In this document: piece by piece, positions 53,133 through 62,313 of the stretch
Layout: each line of letters starts with the position of its first letter
How positions within the stretch are numbered: the first letter of the stretch is position 1
NCBI GenBank assembly: GCA_963802635.1
Contig: CAWDJJ010000003.1
Span: forward strand, 1,162,610 to 1,226,609
Direction of reading: 5' to 3'
Source: CAVTLG01 sp963802635
GTDB lineage: Bacteria; Chloroflexota; Ktedonobacteria; Ktedonobacterales; Ktedonobacteraceae
DNA: 64,000 nt
The notes under the pieces: generated by a model
Database searches by the model: none
What the model was told of the DNA's origin: nothing
The model's input: only the letters and a program-made list of their open reading frames with translations
Made by a program: the position numbers and the translations under genes

Positions 53133-54581
53133 GTGAAGGTCTCTGTTGAAAAGTTGCCATCGAGTGAGGCTGTCTTACAAGTAGACATAAGCTGGGACGA
53201 TGTACAGCAAGCCTCCGATAAGGCATATCGTAAGCTAGTTCAGAAGGTCGATGTGCAGGGCTTCCGACGCGGTAAAGCTCCTCGCTCTATCTTAGAACGC
53301 AAGCTAGGCAAAGAATACATTTACCAGGAGGGTCTTGACGAGCTTATCTCAGAGACCTATCGCGATGCCTTAAAAGAACATGAGCTTACCCCTATCAGTC
53401 AGCCTAAATTAGATGCCCCCATCTTTGAAATGGGGCAACCCTATCATTTTAGTTTGACAGTTCCTGTGATCACTCCGGTTGAACTGGGCGATTACCACGC
53501 ATTGCATTTTGAGCGCCCGGAGGCCAGCGTGACCTCCGAGGAAGTCGATCAAGAGATCACAGCCTTACAGAATCGCTTAGCTACCTGGGTGGCTGTTGAT
53601 CGTCCTGTCGAGTATGGTGATCGTATTAATGCCGACCTCAAGCTGACCGTTGAGGAGAAAACGATCTCCGATTTGAAAGATAATGCCTTTGAGATCACCA
53701 ACGAGCGACACGGGTTGTTCTCGGGCATGGACGAGCACCTGCTTGGTATGCGCGTCGGTGAAAGCAAAACGTTCTCGACCACAATTCCTGCTGACTATAC
53801 TAATGAAAAGTTAGCAGGCAAACAGGCAGATTACGAGGTAACACTGCATACGGTGGAAGTAAAACAGGTTCCGTCATTGGACGATGCTTTTGCCTCGCAA
53901 GTGAGCGAGGGCCAATATGAGACGTTAGAAGACCTCAGTAAGGTGTTGAGTGACAACATCCTTGAGCGCAAGAAGCGCCAGATTACTGAGGAACTGCGCG
54001 ATCAGGCTCTCAATGCTGTTATCGAGCAATCGAAGTTCTCGATCCATCCTTTGCTGATTGAAGAAGAGTCCGAAGAAATGGCTCATCAGTTTGGTCATAT
54101 GTTGGAGCGGCAACACCTTTCGATGGATCAATATCTCAAGATGGTGAACAAGAGCCGCGATGAGTACCTGGAGGAGACACGGCCCGAGGCTGAGCAGCGT
54201 GTCAGACGTCAGCTCGTCTTAGAGGAGATTGCTGTTCAGGAGCAGATCACCGTGCTCCCCGAAGAACTTGAGGCCCTTTTTAATGCCTATGCCCAGATGG
54301 GACAGGAGTTGCCGCATACTGAGGAGCAGGTCCGCTCTCTTATGCTGAATTATCGCCGTGAGAAAACTCTGTCTCGCCTGATTGAATTAACAACTGATCC
54401 TGATCCTGATGAGGAAAATGAGGCTCAGGTTTCTGAGGACGTGACTGAGGAAGCTACGGTTGCTCATGCCGAAGCTGCTGCTCTTGTTGCGGATGCAGTT
54501 CACAATGAGAATGTTCAATCTGAGGAGTCTGTAACAGCAACATCTCTACCAGTCGACCAGAATACGGAGACTGTAGAGTAG
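53133..54581 (+). CDS. tig: Trigger factor
   Basis: A 482-residue ribosome-associated chaperone with prolyl isomerase domain. The N-terminal ribosome-binding domain has the signature GFRRGKAPRSILERKLG. The FKBP-like domain (about 150-240) includes VEYGDRINADLKLTV and MRVGESKTFSTTIPADY. The long helical C-domain follows (QYETLEDLSKVLSDN, then RVRRQLVLEEIAVQEQI). An acidic tail of about 60 residues extends beyond the usual end. The start is GTG just after GGAGGAAAT; the nearby ATG at 53131 is out of frame and stops at once. It leads the tig-clpX-lon proteostasis run. Confidence 0.95.
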   Translation: MKVSVEKLPSSEAVLQVDISWDDVQQASDKAYRKLVQKVDVQGFRRGKAPRSILERKLGKEYIYQEGLDELISETYRDALKEHELTPISQPKLDAPIFEMGQPYHFSLTVPVITPVELGDYHALHFERPEASVTSEEVDQEITALQNRLATWVAVDRPVEYGDRINADLKLTVEEKTISDLKDNAFEITNERHGLFSGMDEHLLGMRVGESKTFSTTIPADYTNEKLAGKQADYEVTLHTVEVKQVPSLDDAFASQVSEGQYETLEDLSKVLSDNILERKKRQITEELRDQALNAVIEQSKFSIHPLLIEEESEEMAHQFGHMLERQHLSMDQYLKMVNKSRDEYLEETRPEAEQRVRRQLVLEEIAVQEQITVLPEELEALFNAYAQMGQELPHTEEQVRSLMLNYRREKTLSRLIELTTDPDPDEENEAQVSEDVTEEATVAHAEAAALVADAVHNENVQSEESVTATSLPVDQNTETVE

Positions 54582-54632
54582 AGCTATGCAACCATTTGGT
54601 GCTGTGTTGTCAATGCAGGAAAGGTGACAGAC

Positions 54633-55919
54633 GTGGCGAACTCAAAGAATATGCGTACGACGTATCGTTGCTCATTTTGCGGCAAGAGTCAGGATCAGGT
54701 ACAACGACTGATTGCTGGGCCTGGTGGCGTCTATATCTGCGATGAGTGCATCGACCTCTGTCGCGAGATCATCGAAGAGGAGCAAGCCACCATCTCCAAA
54801 CCTCGCTCGCAGATTGGTAAATTGCCAGCGCCGAAAAAGATTTATGAGCAGTTGAGTCAGTATGTAATCGGGCAGGAGCGTGCTAAGAAGACGCTGGCGG
54901 TAGCTGTTTATAACCATTACAAACGTATTGGCGTCGGTATGCAGATCGACGAAGTTGAGCTAGGCAAGAGTAATATCTTGATGATCGGCCCTACGGGCAG
55001 TGGAAAAACTTTGCTCGCTCAGACCCTTGCCAAGGTGTTGGATGTGCCTTTCTGTATTGCCGACGCGACGGCTTTGACTGAGGCGGGCTATGTCGGTGAG
55101 GATGTGGAAAATATTCTCCTGCGCTTGATCCAGACGGCAGATTTTGATGTGGCACGTGCTGAGCGCGGTATTGTCTATATTGATGAAATCGATAAGATTG
55201 CTCGTAAGTCGGATAACCCATCGATTACACGCGATGTCTCCGGTGAGGGTGTACAGCAAGCTTTACTGAAGATTATCGAGGGAACTGTTGCTAATGTGCC
55301 TCCACAAGGTGGGCGCAAGCATCCACACCAGGATTTCATTCAGATCAATACAGCTAATATCCTGTTTATCTGCGGTGGTGCTTTCGAGGGACTCGAAAAG
55401 ATTGTTGAGCAGCGTATGGGTAGTAACAAGATGATGGGTTTTCGGACCAATACTAGCCAGGAGAAGGATGCTGCCAACCCCGAGGAATCTATTTTGACAC
55501 ATCTTATCCCTGATGATTTGCTCAAATATGGTTTGATTCCTGAGTTTGTGGGTCGCTTGCCTGTGAATGTCTCTCTTGATAGTCTGGACAAGGCGGCGCT
55601 TATCCGCATCTTGACCGAGCCTAAAAATGCGATTATTAAGCAGTATCAAAAACTTTTGCAGCTTGATCGCGTTGAGCTGGTCTTCACGAATGACGCGCTG
55701 GAGGCAGCAGCGGAAGGGGCGCTCAAGCAGCGTACCGGTGCGCGTGGTTTACGCACGATTATTGAAGATGTCTTGTTAGAAATAATGTACGACATACCAT
55801 CTCGTTCTGATGTGAAGAAAGTTGTGATTAACGCTGATGTGATGGTTTCGCATCACAAACCTTTACTGGTGACGCGAGGCGAGCGTAACAGTGCTTATTC
55901 TGAAGATGAGTCTGCTTAA
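54633..55919 (+). CDS. clpX: ClpX ATPase subunit of ClpXP protease
   Basis: A 428-residue AAA+ unfoldase. The N-terminal zinc domain is CSFCGKSQDQV with CDECIDLC (residues about 13-45). Walker A is GPTGSGKTLLAQTLA and Walker B IVYIDEIDKIARK, with pore loop GYVGEDV and the IGF-type ClpP contact replaced by MGFRT in the MMGF segment. Sensor 2 is GARGLRTIIEDVLL. A GTG start at 54633 follows GGAAAGG by 8 nt; an in-frame GTG at 54624 is possible. It lies between tig and lon. clpP is not in the window. Confidence 0.95.
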   Translation: MANSKNMRTTYRCSFCGKSQDQVQRLIAGPGGVYICDECIDLCREIIEEEQATISKPRSQIGKLPAPKKIYEQLSQYVIGQERAKKTLAVAVYNHYKRIGVGMQIDEVELGKSNILMIGPTGSGKTLLAQTLAKVLDVPFCIADATALTEAGYVGEDVENILLRLIQTADFDVARAERGIVYIDEIDKIARKSDNPSITRDVSGEGVQQALLKIIEGTVANVPPQGGRKHPHQDFIQINTANILFICGGAFEGLEKIVEQRMGSNKMMGFRTNTSQEKDAANPEESILTHLIPDDLLKYGLIPEFVGRLPVNVSLDSLDKAALIRILTEPKNAIIKQYQKLLQLDRVELVFTNDALEAAAEGALKQRTGARGLRTIIEDVLLEIMYDIPSRSDVKKVVINADVMVSHHKPLLVTRGERNSAYSEDESA

Positions 55920-56070
55920 TGCAGGCTCATCCGTTTTTAGAAAAGCATACGGATAAGTTTTTGTCATTACCTGTCAACATGCTCAGCTGTGCCCAGCGTA
56001 GAAGGTCGTCCACCGTTGGAAGCAAAAATCTTACAAGAGTTGTTTAATCAGGAGGGACAGGCGGAGACCA

Positions 56071-58663
56071 ATGAATGAAGTAGAGCGCCAGGATGTAGTT
56101 CCAGATGCAAATGATGAGTACCCTCTCGCGGCGTTAAAGAGCATCGTTGCGTTTCCTCATAATCGTCTCGCACTGCCCATCGCGCGTGAAAAAACGGTGC
56201 GTGCAATTGAAGAAGCGATGATGCGCCCTGACCATATTCTTGTTGCTAGTACACAACGTGATGCTGATGTTGACGATCCGCAACCGAAAGACATTTATTC
56301 TGTGGGAACACTTGTCGAAGTGGTGACGATGCATCGTCAGCAAGATGGTAGCTTACAGGTGCTGGTACGTGGTATTAGCCGTGTGACTATCGCGGATTTT
56401 CCAGACTCCGAGCCTTTTTTGCGTGTAAGTGTGAACATTGTTGCTGAGTCGCAGCCGAGAGGCGCGCAGGCGGACGCTCTGGTTCGTCATGCTACCAACC
56501 TCTTTGAACGTTATGCTCAACTCAATCGCCGTTTCTCTGTTGAAGATATTAATTCCATTGTGGCGCTCAAAACAGCTCCACGCCTTGCTGATACGCTAGC
56601 TGCTCATCTCGTGACTGATATGGAGCAACAGCAGGACCTCTTGCAGACATTCGATTCTCTGGAGCGTCTGGAGAAAATCTGCGTTATCATGGGTAATGAG
56701 ATTGAAATTCTTGAGCTAGAAACGACTATTCGTAGCCGTGTGCGTTCGCAGGTAGATCGCTCGCAGAAGGAATTTTATCTGCGTGAACAGTTACGGGCTA
56801 TCCAGGAAGAGCTGGGTATGGAGACCTCTTCGGAGGCCGACGAGCTACGAGCCAGGCTCAAGGAGAAAGCGTTGCCGTCCGCTGCCGCGACAAAAGTCCG
56901 CAAAGAGATTGATCGCCTGGAGCGTACTCCTCCACAATCTGCCGAGTTGGCTGTGAATCGCTCTTATATCGATTGGATGCTTGCTTTACCCTGGTCTGAG
57001 CGTACTGATGATCGGTTCAACATCGAGGAGGCTCGCCAGATTCTTGACCAGGACCACTATGGGCTAGAGGGTATCAAGGAGCGTATCATCGAGTTTCTGG
57101 CGGTGCGTCAGTTGCGTTTACAGGCTGCCAGCCGTACTGGGCAACCGAAAAGTGGCAGTCAGGGGCAGATTCTTTGTTTCATTGGCCCTCCGGGAGTTGG
57201 TAAAACTTCGCTTGGTCAATCTATCGCTCAGTCGCTGGGCCGCAAATTTGCGCGCATTTCGTTGGGTGGGGTGCATGACGAGGCTGAGATTCGTGGTCAT
57301 CGCCGGACGTATGTGGGAGCGTTGCCTGGCCGCGTTATTCAAAGTATGCGCACCGTGGGTGTGTGTAATCCAGTTTTTCTGTTAGACGAAATTGATAAGC
57401 TTTCTTCTGAATATCGTGGTGATCCTGCGGCTGCGCTACTGGAGGTGCTTGATCCCGAGCAAAATAATACCTTTACAGATCATTACCTGGAGGTACCTTT
57501 CGATCTCTCTGAGGTATTCTTTATCTGCACTGGCAACGTCAAGTTTCAGATCCCGCGTGCCCTGGCTGATCGTATGGATATTATTGATTTGCCTGGCTAC
57601 ATCCTGGAGGAAAAGGTCTATATTGCTCTGCGCCATCTCTTGCCCAATGTACTTGATGAGCATGGTCTGATGGCTTCTCGAGCTGAAGCTTCCGCAGTCA
57701 GTGATGGAACGTATTGTCACTGACTATACGCGAGAAGCCGGTGTCCGTAATCTCGAACGGCAGCTTGCTACCGTTTGCCGGAAAGTGGCACGCCGAGTGC
57801 TGGAAAAGCCCAATGCCATAACGCGTATTACGTTGAAGAATCTAGAGCAGTACCTGGGCGCTTCACGTTATACGAATGCTCCACCGCTCCAGAGGACGCA
57901 GATCGGCTCTGCCATGGGTCTGGCCTGGACGGAAATGGGTGGTATCCTTTTGCCTGTAGAAGTTGTTACTATGGTGGGGAAGGGTGATTTGCAGGTGACG
58001 GGTCAGTTGGGTGACGTTATGCGTGAGTCGGTACAGGCTGCGCTTTCCTACATTCGTACACGGTCTGAAGAACTGCACATTGATCCGAACTTCCAGGATG
58101 CAACAGACCTACATATCCACTTGCCTGAAAACGCTATCTCTAAGGATGGGCCTTCGGCTGGCATCACGATTGCCACGGCGATTGTATCGGCGCTCACACG
58201 GCGGCCTGTACGTACTGATCTGGCTATGACTGGTGAGATTACGTTGCTTGGTAGTGTGCTGGGGATTGGTGGCCTCAAGGAAAAAGTTCTGGCTGCACAA
58301 CAGTCGAATATTCACCATTTGATCATTCCGCTGGCGAGTAAGAAAGATCTGAATGAGATCCCACAGAAAATTCGTCAGCAGATCGACTTTACATTTGTCG
58401 ATAATATGGATCAGGTGCTTGAAAAGGCATTGTTGCCGGAGGAGCCGGTCTCTGAGGATATGCGTATGGGTGATTCTCTCCCATTGCGTCTGGATGCTTC
58501 TTCAGAGCAGCGCCGCCGTTCCAACATGGCAACTGGTGAGCATAATCCCGATGAGGCTGATCTGGATGATCCCCCTTCTTTTCTGATCTCACCATCAGAT
58601 CATACTTCTCATGACGTTTTTCCTTCGGCTCGTGCTGAATATGATGACGATCATACTGGATAA
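56071..58663 (+). pseudogene. lon: Lon protease, broken by a single-base frameshift
   Basis: Two overlapping frames together encode a complete ATP-dependent Lon protease. Frame one (56071-57723) has the N-terminal substrate domain and AAA core: GPPGVGKTSLGQSIA, LGGVHDEAEIRGHRRTYVGALPG and LLDEIDKL. Frame two (ending 58663) has YTREAGVRNLERQLA and the protease domain with catalytic Ser in KDGPSAGITIATAIV and Lys in GGLKEKVLAA. Removing one base near 57679 (in TCTCGAGCTG) gives MASELKLPQSVMERIVTDYTREAG, the expected sequence. Everything else is intact, so a sequencing error or very recent mutation is likely. The C-terminus has an extra acidic tail. Confidence 0.9.
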
Positions 58664-58937
58664 TTTTCCTGCTGATCCGTTATACTAATAGAAGCTTGAT
58701 TGGCTATTCTATTAGTTAAGAGTTTTGAGGTAAAGGGGGATTGCTCAAAGGGGAGTTTATGCTCTTTTCTATGTATGCTTTCACTGGGAAGACGTCAAGC
58801 GCAAGGGACGCAGCAGAACGGTCTTATTGTTTCCTGTCTATCCCTGGTTGGCTGCGCCGAACAATCTGGTACAAAAAAAGTCTTCTCTGACGTTTACTGA
58901 GTGGAAAGCTGTGCGCTTGTTACTAAACGATTTTTTA
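58664..58937. other. Intergenic region after lon, no gene seen
   Basis: About 270 bp without a coding frame I trust (a 66-codon frame at 58700 lacks a plausible start and composition) and without a clear terminator hairpin. Confidence 0.4.
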
Positions 58938-59153
58938 TGCCATTGCATTCAGATAAGCAGTGTGCCGCTGCACATTCCGGGGCACTTCTATTCCGTCTGA
59001 CCAAAGCGAGTTAGCTGAGTTGTTCCATGTGTGATTGGAACAAGAGATATGAAGTGACGTTTCTGGATGTTCATGGGTAATTGCATTCAGATGCGTGTTT
59101 GTGCAAATGTGCGGGTAACACGAGCCATGAATGTGGCGTTTCTGAGTGATTGT
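58938..59153. repeat. Two degenerate family 1 elements in tandem (copy e)
   Basis: First element: GCCATTGCATTCAGATAAG, stem TGTGC/GCACA, ending CGTTTCTGGATGTTCATGGGTAA (to about 59080). Second: ATTGCATTCAGATGCG, stem TTGTGCAAATGTGC region, ending CGTTTCTGAGTGATTG. The ends and CAGAT/CGTTTCTG blocks are recognisable, but the stems have decayed. Orientation is the same as the 40.6 kb copy. Confidence 0.65.
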
Positions 59154-59188
59154 GCTTATTACATTCGTAAAAAGAGAGGAATGTTATT

Positions 59189-59761
59189 ATGAGTTATCAA
59201 GGACAGGACCCCAATCAGCAAGGTCAGTATCCACCTAATCAGCAAGGTCAGTATCCTGGTTCGGGGCAGTATGGTGGTGGCTATGTTCCGCCTCAGCCTC
59301 AGCCTCAGCCTACTGATCCTTACAGCGGCCAGCAGTATGGTCAGCCACAAGGTGGCTATCAGGCACCATACGGGCAACAAGCACCATATGGCACGCCGCC
59401 TTCCGGTCCTAGTTCTATGAATATAGAGCCGAATGTCGCTGCTGGCTTGAGCTATATCCTGGGCTGGATAACAGGGCTTGTTTTCTTCCTATCGGAGAAA
59501 AGGAATCGCTTTGTACGCTTCCATGCAATGCAATCTATTATACTTTCAGGTGGTATCACGGTTATCTGGCTGGCTATTCAGCTTGTATCGATCATATTAC
59601 CTACACTTGGGCTTATCTTGGGTTGTCTCACCAGTATATTGGGCTTAGTGGTTTTCATTACCGCTATTGTTTGTCTTGTTAACGCTTTTCAGGGCAAGTA
59701 CTTCAAATTGCCGATCATTGGCGATTATGCCGAGAAGTATGCTAATCAGGGCGTTGTGTAG
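59189..59761 (+). CDS. DUF4870 membrane protein with Gln/Pro/Gly-rich N-terminus
   Basis: A 190-residue protein. The first 70 residues are low-complexity with tandem PPNQQGQYPGSGQYGG-type repeats. The rest is a DUF4870/TIC20-like membrane domain with three helices: NVAAGLSYILGWITGLVFFL, FVRFHAMQSIILSGGITVIW and a third around LGCLTSILGLVVFITAIVCL. The segment FVRFHAMQS is the family hallmark. Function unknown. It is followed by a strong terminator. Confidence 0.88.
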   Translation: MSYQGQDPNQQGQYPPNQQGQYPGSGQYGGGYVPPQPQPQPTDPYSGQQYGQPQGGYQAPYGQQAPYGTPPSGPSSMNIEPNVAAGLSYILGWITGLVFFLSEKRNRFVRFHAMQSIILSGGITVIWLAIQLVSIILPTLGLILGCLTSILGLVVFITAIVCLVNAFQGKYFKLPIIGDYAEKYANQGVV

Positions 59762-59782
59762 GATATAAATTAAGCAATGCGC

Positions 59783-59819
59783 AAGGGGAGTAGCTCTAGT
59801 TTTTAGCTACTCCCCTTTT
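59783..59819. terminator. Intrinsic terminator (stem 13 bp)
   Basis: AAGGGGAGTAGCT / AGCTACTCCCCTT with a 9-nt loop and flanking T-run, 22 bp after the DUF4870 stop. An A-run on the other side lets it also stop leftward transcripts such as that of the 5S gene. Confidence 0.85.
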
Positions 59820-59884
59820 ATCAATGAGCAATAGAAGCTTTTCCTGGTTTTCTGACGCAAATGAAAAGCGCCTGTCATGGGCGG

Positions 59885-60008
<124 letters not shown>

Positions 60009-60042
60009 CTGCACATACAGGCGTTCTTGTTTGACGTGATTT

Positions 60043-60071
60043 ATAATACCACTCCTTGCCGGGCTTGTCAA
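60043..60071 (-). promoter_or_regulatory. Promoter of the isolated 5S rRNA gene
   Basis: On the minus strand, TTGACA (60066-60071) and TATTAT (60043-60048) are 17 bp apart, about 35 bp before the mature 5S end. This is near-consensus and indicates independent transcription. Confidence 0.75.
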
Positions 60072-60214
60072 TACTTTTTTTGTGATTTTCTAAAAGGCAC
60101 ACAAAAATTCATGAGCTTCAGGTATAAGCTATCTGTCTCACTATTACAAGGCCTGTCCGTGATATTATATGTACCGTCTTTTTTTGTCGTATACAAAAAT
60201 AGTCCTACCACCCC

Positions 60215-60243
60215 TTGCATCATGAGCGAAAATACGATACAAT
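60215..60243 (+). promoter_or_regulatory. Promoter of the tRNA-Lys gene
   Basis: TTGCAT (60215-60220), 17-bp spacer, TACAAT (60238-60243), 18 bp before the mature tRNA. Confidence 0.6.
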
Positions 60244-60261
60244 AGCCTCGTTCAATCGCAC

Positions 60262-60333
60262 GTCGGTGTAACTCGAGCTGGTAGAGTACCGCACTTTTAA
60301 TGCGAGAGTCGGGGGTTCGAGTCCCCACCGACA
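60262..60333 (+). tRNA. tRNA-Lys (anticodon TTT)
   Basis: A 72-nt tRNA with acceptor GTCGGTG/CACCGAC, D-arm AGCTGGTAGAG, anticodon loop CTTTTAA giving TTT, T-arm GGGTTCGAGTCCC and discriminator A. CCA is not encoded. It diverges from the 5S gene. Confidence 0.95.
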
Positions 60334-60782
60334 TCATAATGCGTTGTGTTGCGCCAGGCGCAGGTGTTTCTTCTGGTAGCTGTTGATGGCTACGAGGCGC
60401 AACCTCCCTTCTATTTTACCCACGTGGATAACAGGCGTGAAATATATCTCTTTGTTTATTTTGCGCGGCTTTGCGAAGGGCTGGTACGTGAAGGGAAGCT
60501 GAAACCTATTTTGGCATTTAGCGTAACGAGTGGCTGTATATCAGACCTTGTTTTGGTACGTAATAGAATACGACAATAGTGACCAATATTCAGCGAACCA
60601 GGATATAGTGTGGATTCACCTTGTAGGATGACCTTATTGCGTGATACACTACTGTCGATACTCATGAAGATATGCTGTTCCGTCGTTCAAGCACATCATA
60701 CGTGGTATGCGGGGATACGGCAGTAATAACAAGGAGGCGGTGCCATCGCGTGTTGTTGCGTCGGTTGTGGCACTGATTGGAT

Positions 60783-61178
60783 GTGACAAAACGTATACTT
60801 GTTGTCGACGACAGAAATGAGCTGCTCCACCTGATGCGCCGTGTTCTGGAAGATGAGCAGTATCAGGTCTCAATCCTGCAGGATGGTAAAGATGCCTTTA
60901 CGCGTGTGAAAACCATGTTACCTGACCTGCTCATTCTTGACCTGAAGTTAGGCGATATGTCTGGACAAGAGATCCTCAAGCAGTTGAAGAGCGACGCTGC
61001 TACTGCTGACGTCCCGGTTATCGTCTACACAGCGGCTGTCCTTGAGGCTGAGGAAGTCACTCAGTCTATCGAAAGTCGTCCGCTGTTTTATAGTGGCGTC
61101 CATCTTTTGCGCAAACCCTTCGAATTCACTACATTACTGGATAAAGTCGAGGAACTGTTGGATAATCCTGGGCATTGA
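60783..61178 (+). CDS. Single-domain response regulator receiver
   Basis: A stand-alone receiver of about 131 residues with acidic pair in RILVVDDRNE, phosphoacceptor in LLILDLKLGDMSG, Thr in VIVYTAAV and Lys in HLLRKPFEF. There is no output domain and no kinase nearby. The start is uncertain: GTG at 60783 is used, a TTG lies two codons upstream, and neither has a good ribosome site. An AAGGAGG at about 60731 is too far away. The 60334-60782 gap has no other gene I trust. Confidence 0.9.
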   Translation: MTKRILVVDDRNELLHLMRRVLEDEQYQVSILQDGKDAFTRVKTMLPDLLILDLKLGDMSGQEILKQLKSDAATADVPVIVYTAAVLEAEEVTQSIESRPLFYSGVHLLRKPFEFTTLLDKVEELLDNPGH

Positions 61179-61280
61179 TGAGTCGCTACGGTTTTTCATG
61201 GCTGGAGGACGCAGCAGTCGTTGCTCTTGCTAATGCTTTCGCTGTGCATTATACTGGGGGAAAAAGAAAGGAATTATGCC

Positions 61281-61532
61281 ATGAAGTTCCTAATAGGCTT
61301 ATTGCTTGGTCTGGGTTTCGGTGTTGCCCTGGGATTACTCATCGCTCCGCAGTCAGGTGAAGAAATGCGTGCTCAGCTGAGTGAGCAAGGGATTTTGTTG
61401 CGTACGGGGGTTTTGAATGATCAGGTTCGTGCGCGTGCCCAGGACGCGTTAGTGCAGGGTCGTGAGCTGTATTCTCGGACGAAAGTTGAACTGACCGACC
61501 GCTACAATAAAGCGAAAACCGGTGAACTATAA
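61281..61532 (+). CDS. YtxH-domain protein
   Basis: An 83-residue small protein with an N-terminal membrane-inserting glycine-rich helix (MKFLIGLLLGLGFGVALGLLIAPQSGEEMR). The helix ends in the YtxH hallmark LLxAPxSGxEmR. An amphipathic helical region follows (VRARAQDALVQGRELYSRTKVEL). YtxH-type proteins are general-stress-associated with no known enzymatic role. The ATG at 61281 follows AAAGGA; upstream in-frame starts lack it. Confidence 0.85.
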   Translation: MKFLIGLLLGLGFGVALGLLIAPQSGEEMRAQLSEQGILLRTGVLNDQVRARAQDALVQGRELYSRTKVELTDRYNKAKTGEL

Positions 61533-61681
61533 CCTTGTAGGTTGGAAGAAACGACGTTGCGGCCAGCGATAAGGTTCAGAAATCAGATAGCCTCATGTGC
61601 ACCTATTCCTGGCATATTTTCAGAGATAATTGGACGTAGGCTTAAATTTGATTTGGTTGCGTGTAATATATGTCTGCTGAC

Positions 61682-62167
61682 TCAGCGAACTTCTTCCTGA
61701 ATATGCTTATTGCAATCTTTCAGATAATCATCTACTTTTCTTGTAAAGACATCGACATTTAAGCTTTTAACTCTTTCGCATGTATCTACAATTGATTCTA
61801 TCGTACCACGTAGCTCATTATCTCGTGCTAAGTATTCTCCAAGTTTAATAGCTCGCTTGATATCCTCTCCCTCTTTTGCTACTAATATCGCGATGTCAGA
61901 TTGAAGATCTTCAATTCTTCTAGACAAAAGATCCTCATACTCTTGTGATCTGACACTTAAGTCGAAAAGAAATGTTGCTCCTAAACCTACAAGGGTAATG
62001 AGTAAGGCAATTGCTACGCTCTGGTTGAAAAAAAGAGGGATAACAGCTAATAGCAATGAAATAATGATGCCTGCGATATTGATCCAAATGAAGAGGGAAG
62101 TCCTCAGGGAAATTTGCATTGCTGTGCTAGCAAGAGCGTGGACAGGATCAAGAGAGTGGTATGTCAT
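61682..62167 (-). CDS. Two-helix membrane protein with coiled-coil tail
   Basis: A 161-residue protein I do not recognise. Two membrane helices lie at about 25-48 (SLFIWINIAGIIISLLLAVIPLF) and 50-70 (VAIALLITLVGLGATFLFDL), followed by a charged helical cytoplasmic tail (SQEYEDLLSRRIEDLQSDIAILVAKEGEDIK). The layout is typical of small membrane proteins found beside effectors, but no partner is adjacent. Codon usage is more AT-rich than its neighbours, suggesting separate acquisition. No ribosome site is visible at the ATG. Confidence 0.6.
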   Translation of the reverse strand: MTYHSLDPVHALASTAMQISLRTSLFIWINIAGIIISLLLAVIPLFFNQSVAIALLITLVGLGATFLFDLSVRSQEYEDLLSRRIEDLQSDIAILVAKEGEDIKRAIKLGEYLARDNELRGTIESIVDTCERVKSLNVDVFTRKVDDYLKDCNKHIQEEVR

Positions 62168-62313
62168 CGTACGGCAGAATAATTGTCGTTGAACACTATA
62201 GCAACGATGATCAGAGGGATAGCGTCGAAGGTGTCAATGAGATGACATTGACACCTTCTTGTGGAATACGTACCGCTTCCAGCACCTACTTTCTGCTGGT
62301 GCCGTGAAAAATG

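Noticed and set aside
58700..58900. Possible small structural RNA (6S, SRP) after lon
   Set aside because: No SRP tetraloop motif or 6S-like fold could be recognised by eye.
60346..60579. 77-codon frame downstream of tRNA-Lys
   Set aside because: It starts at TTG with no ribosome site, has no recognisable domain, and its composition does not look coding; probably chance.
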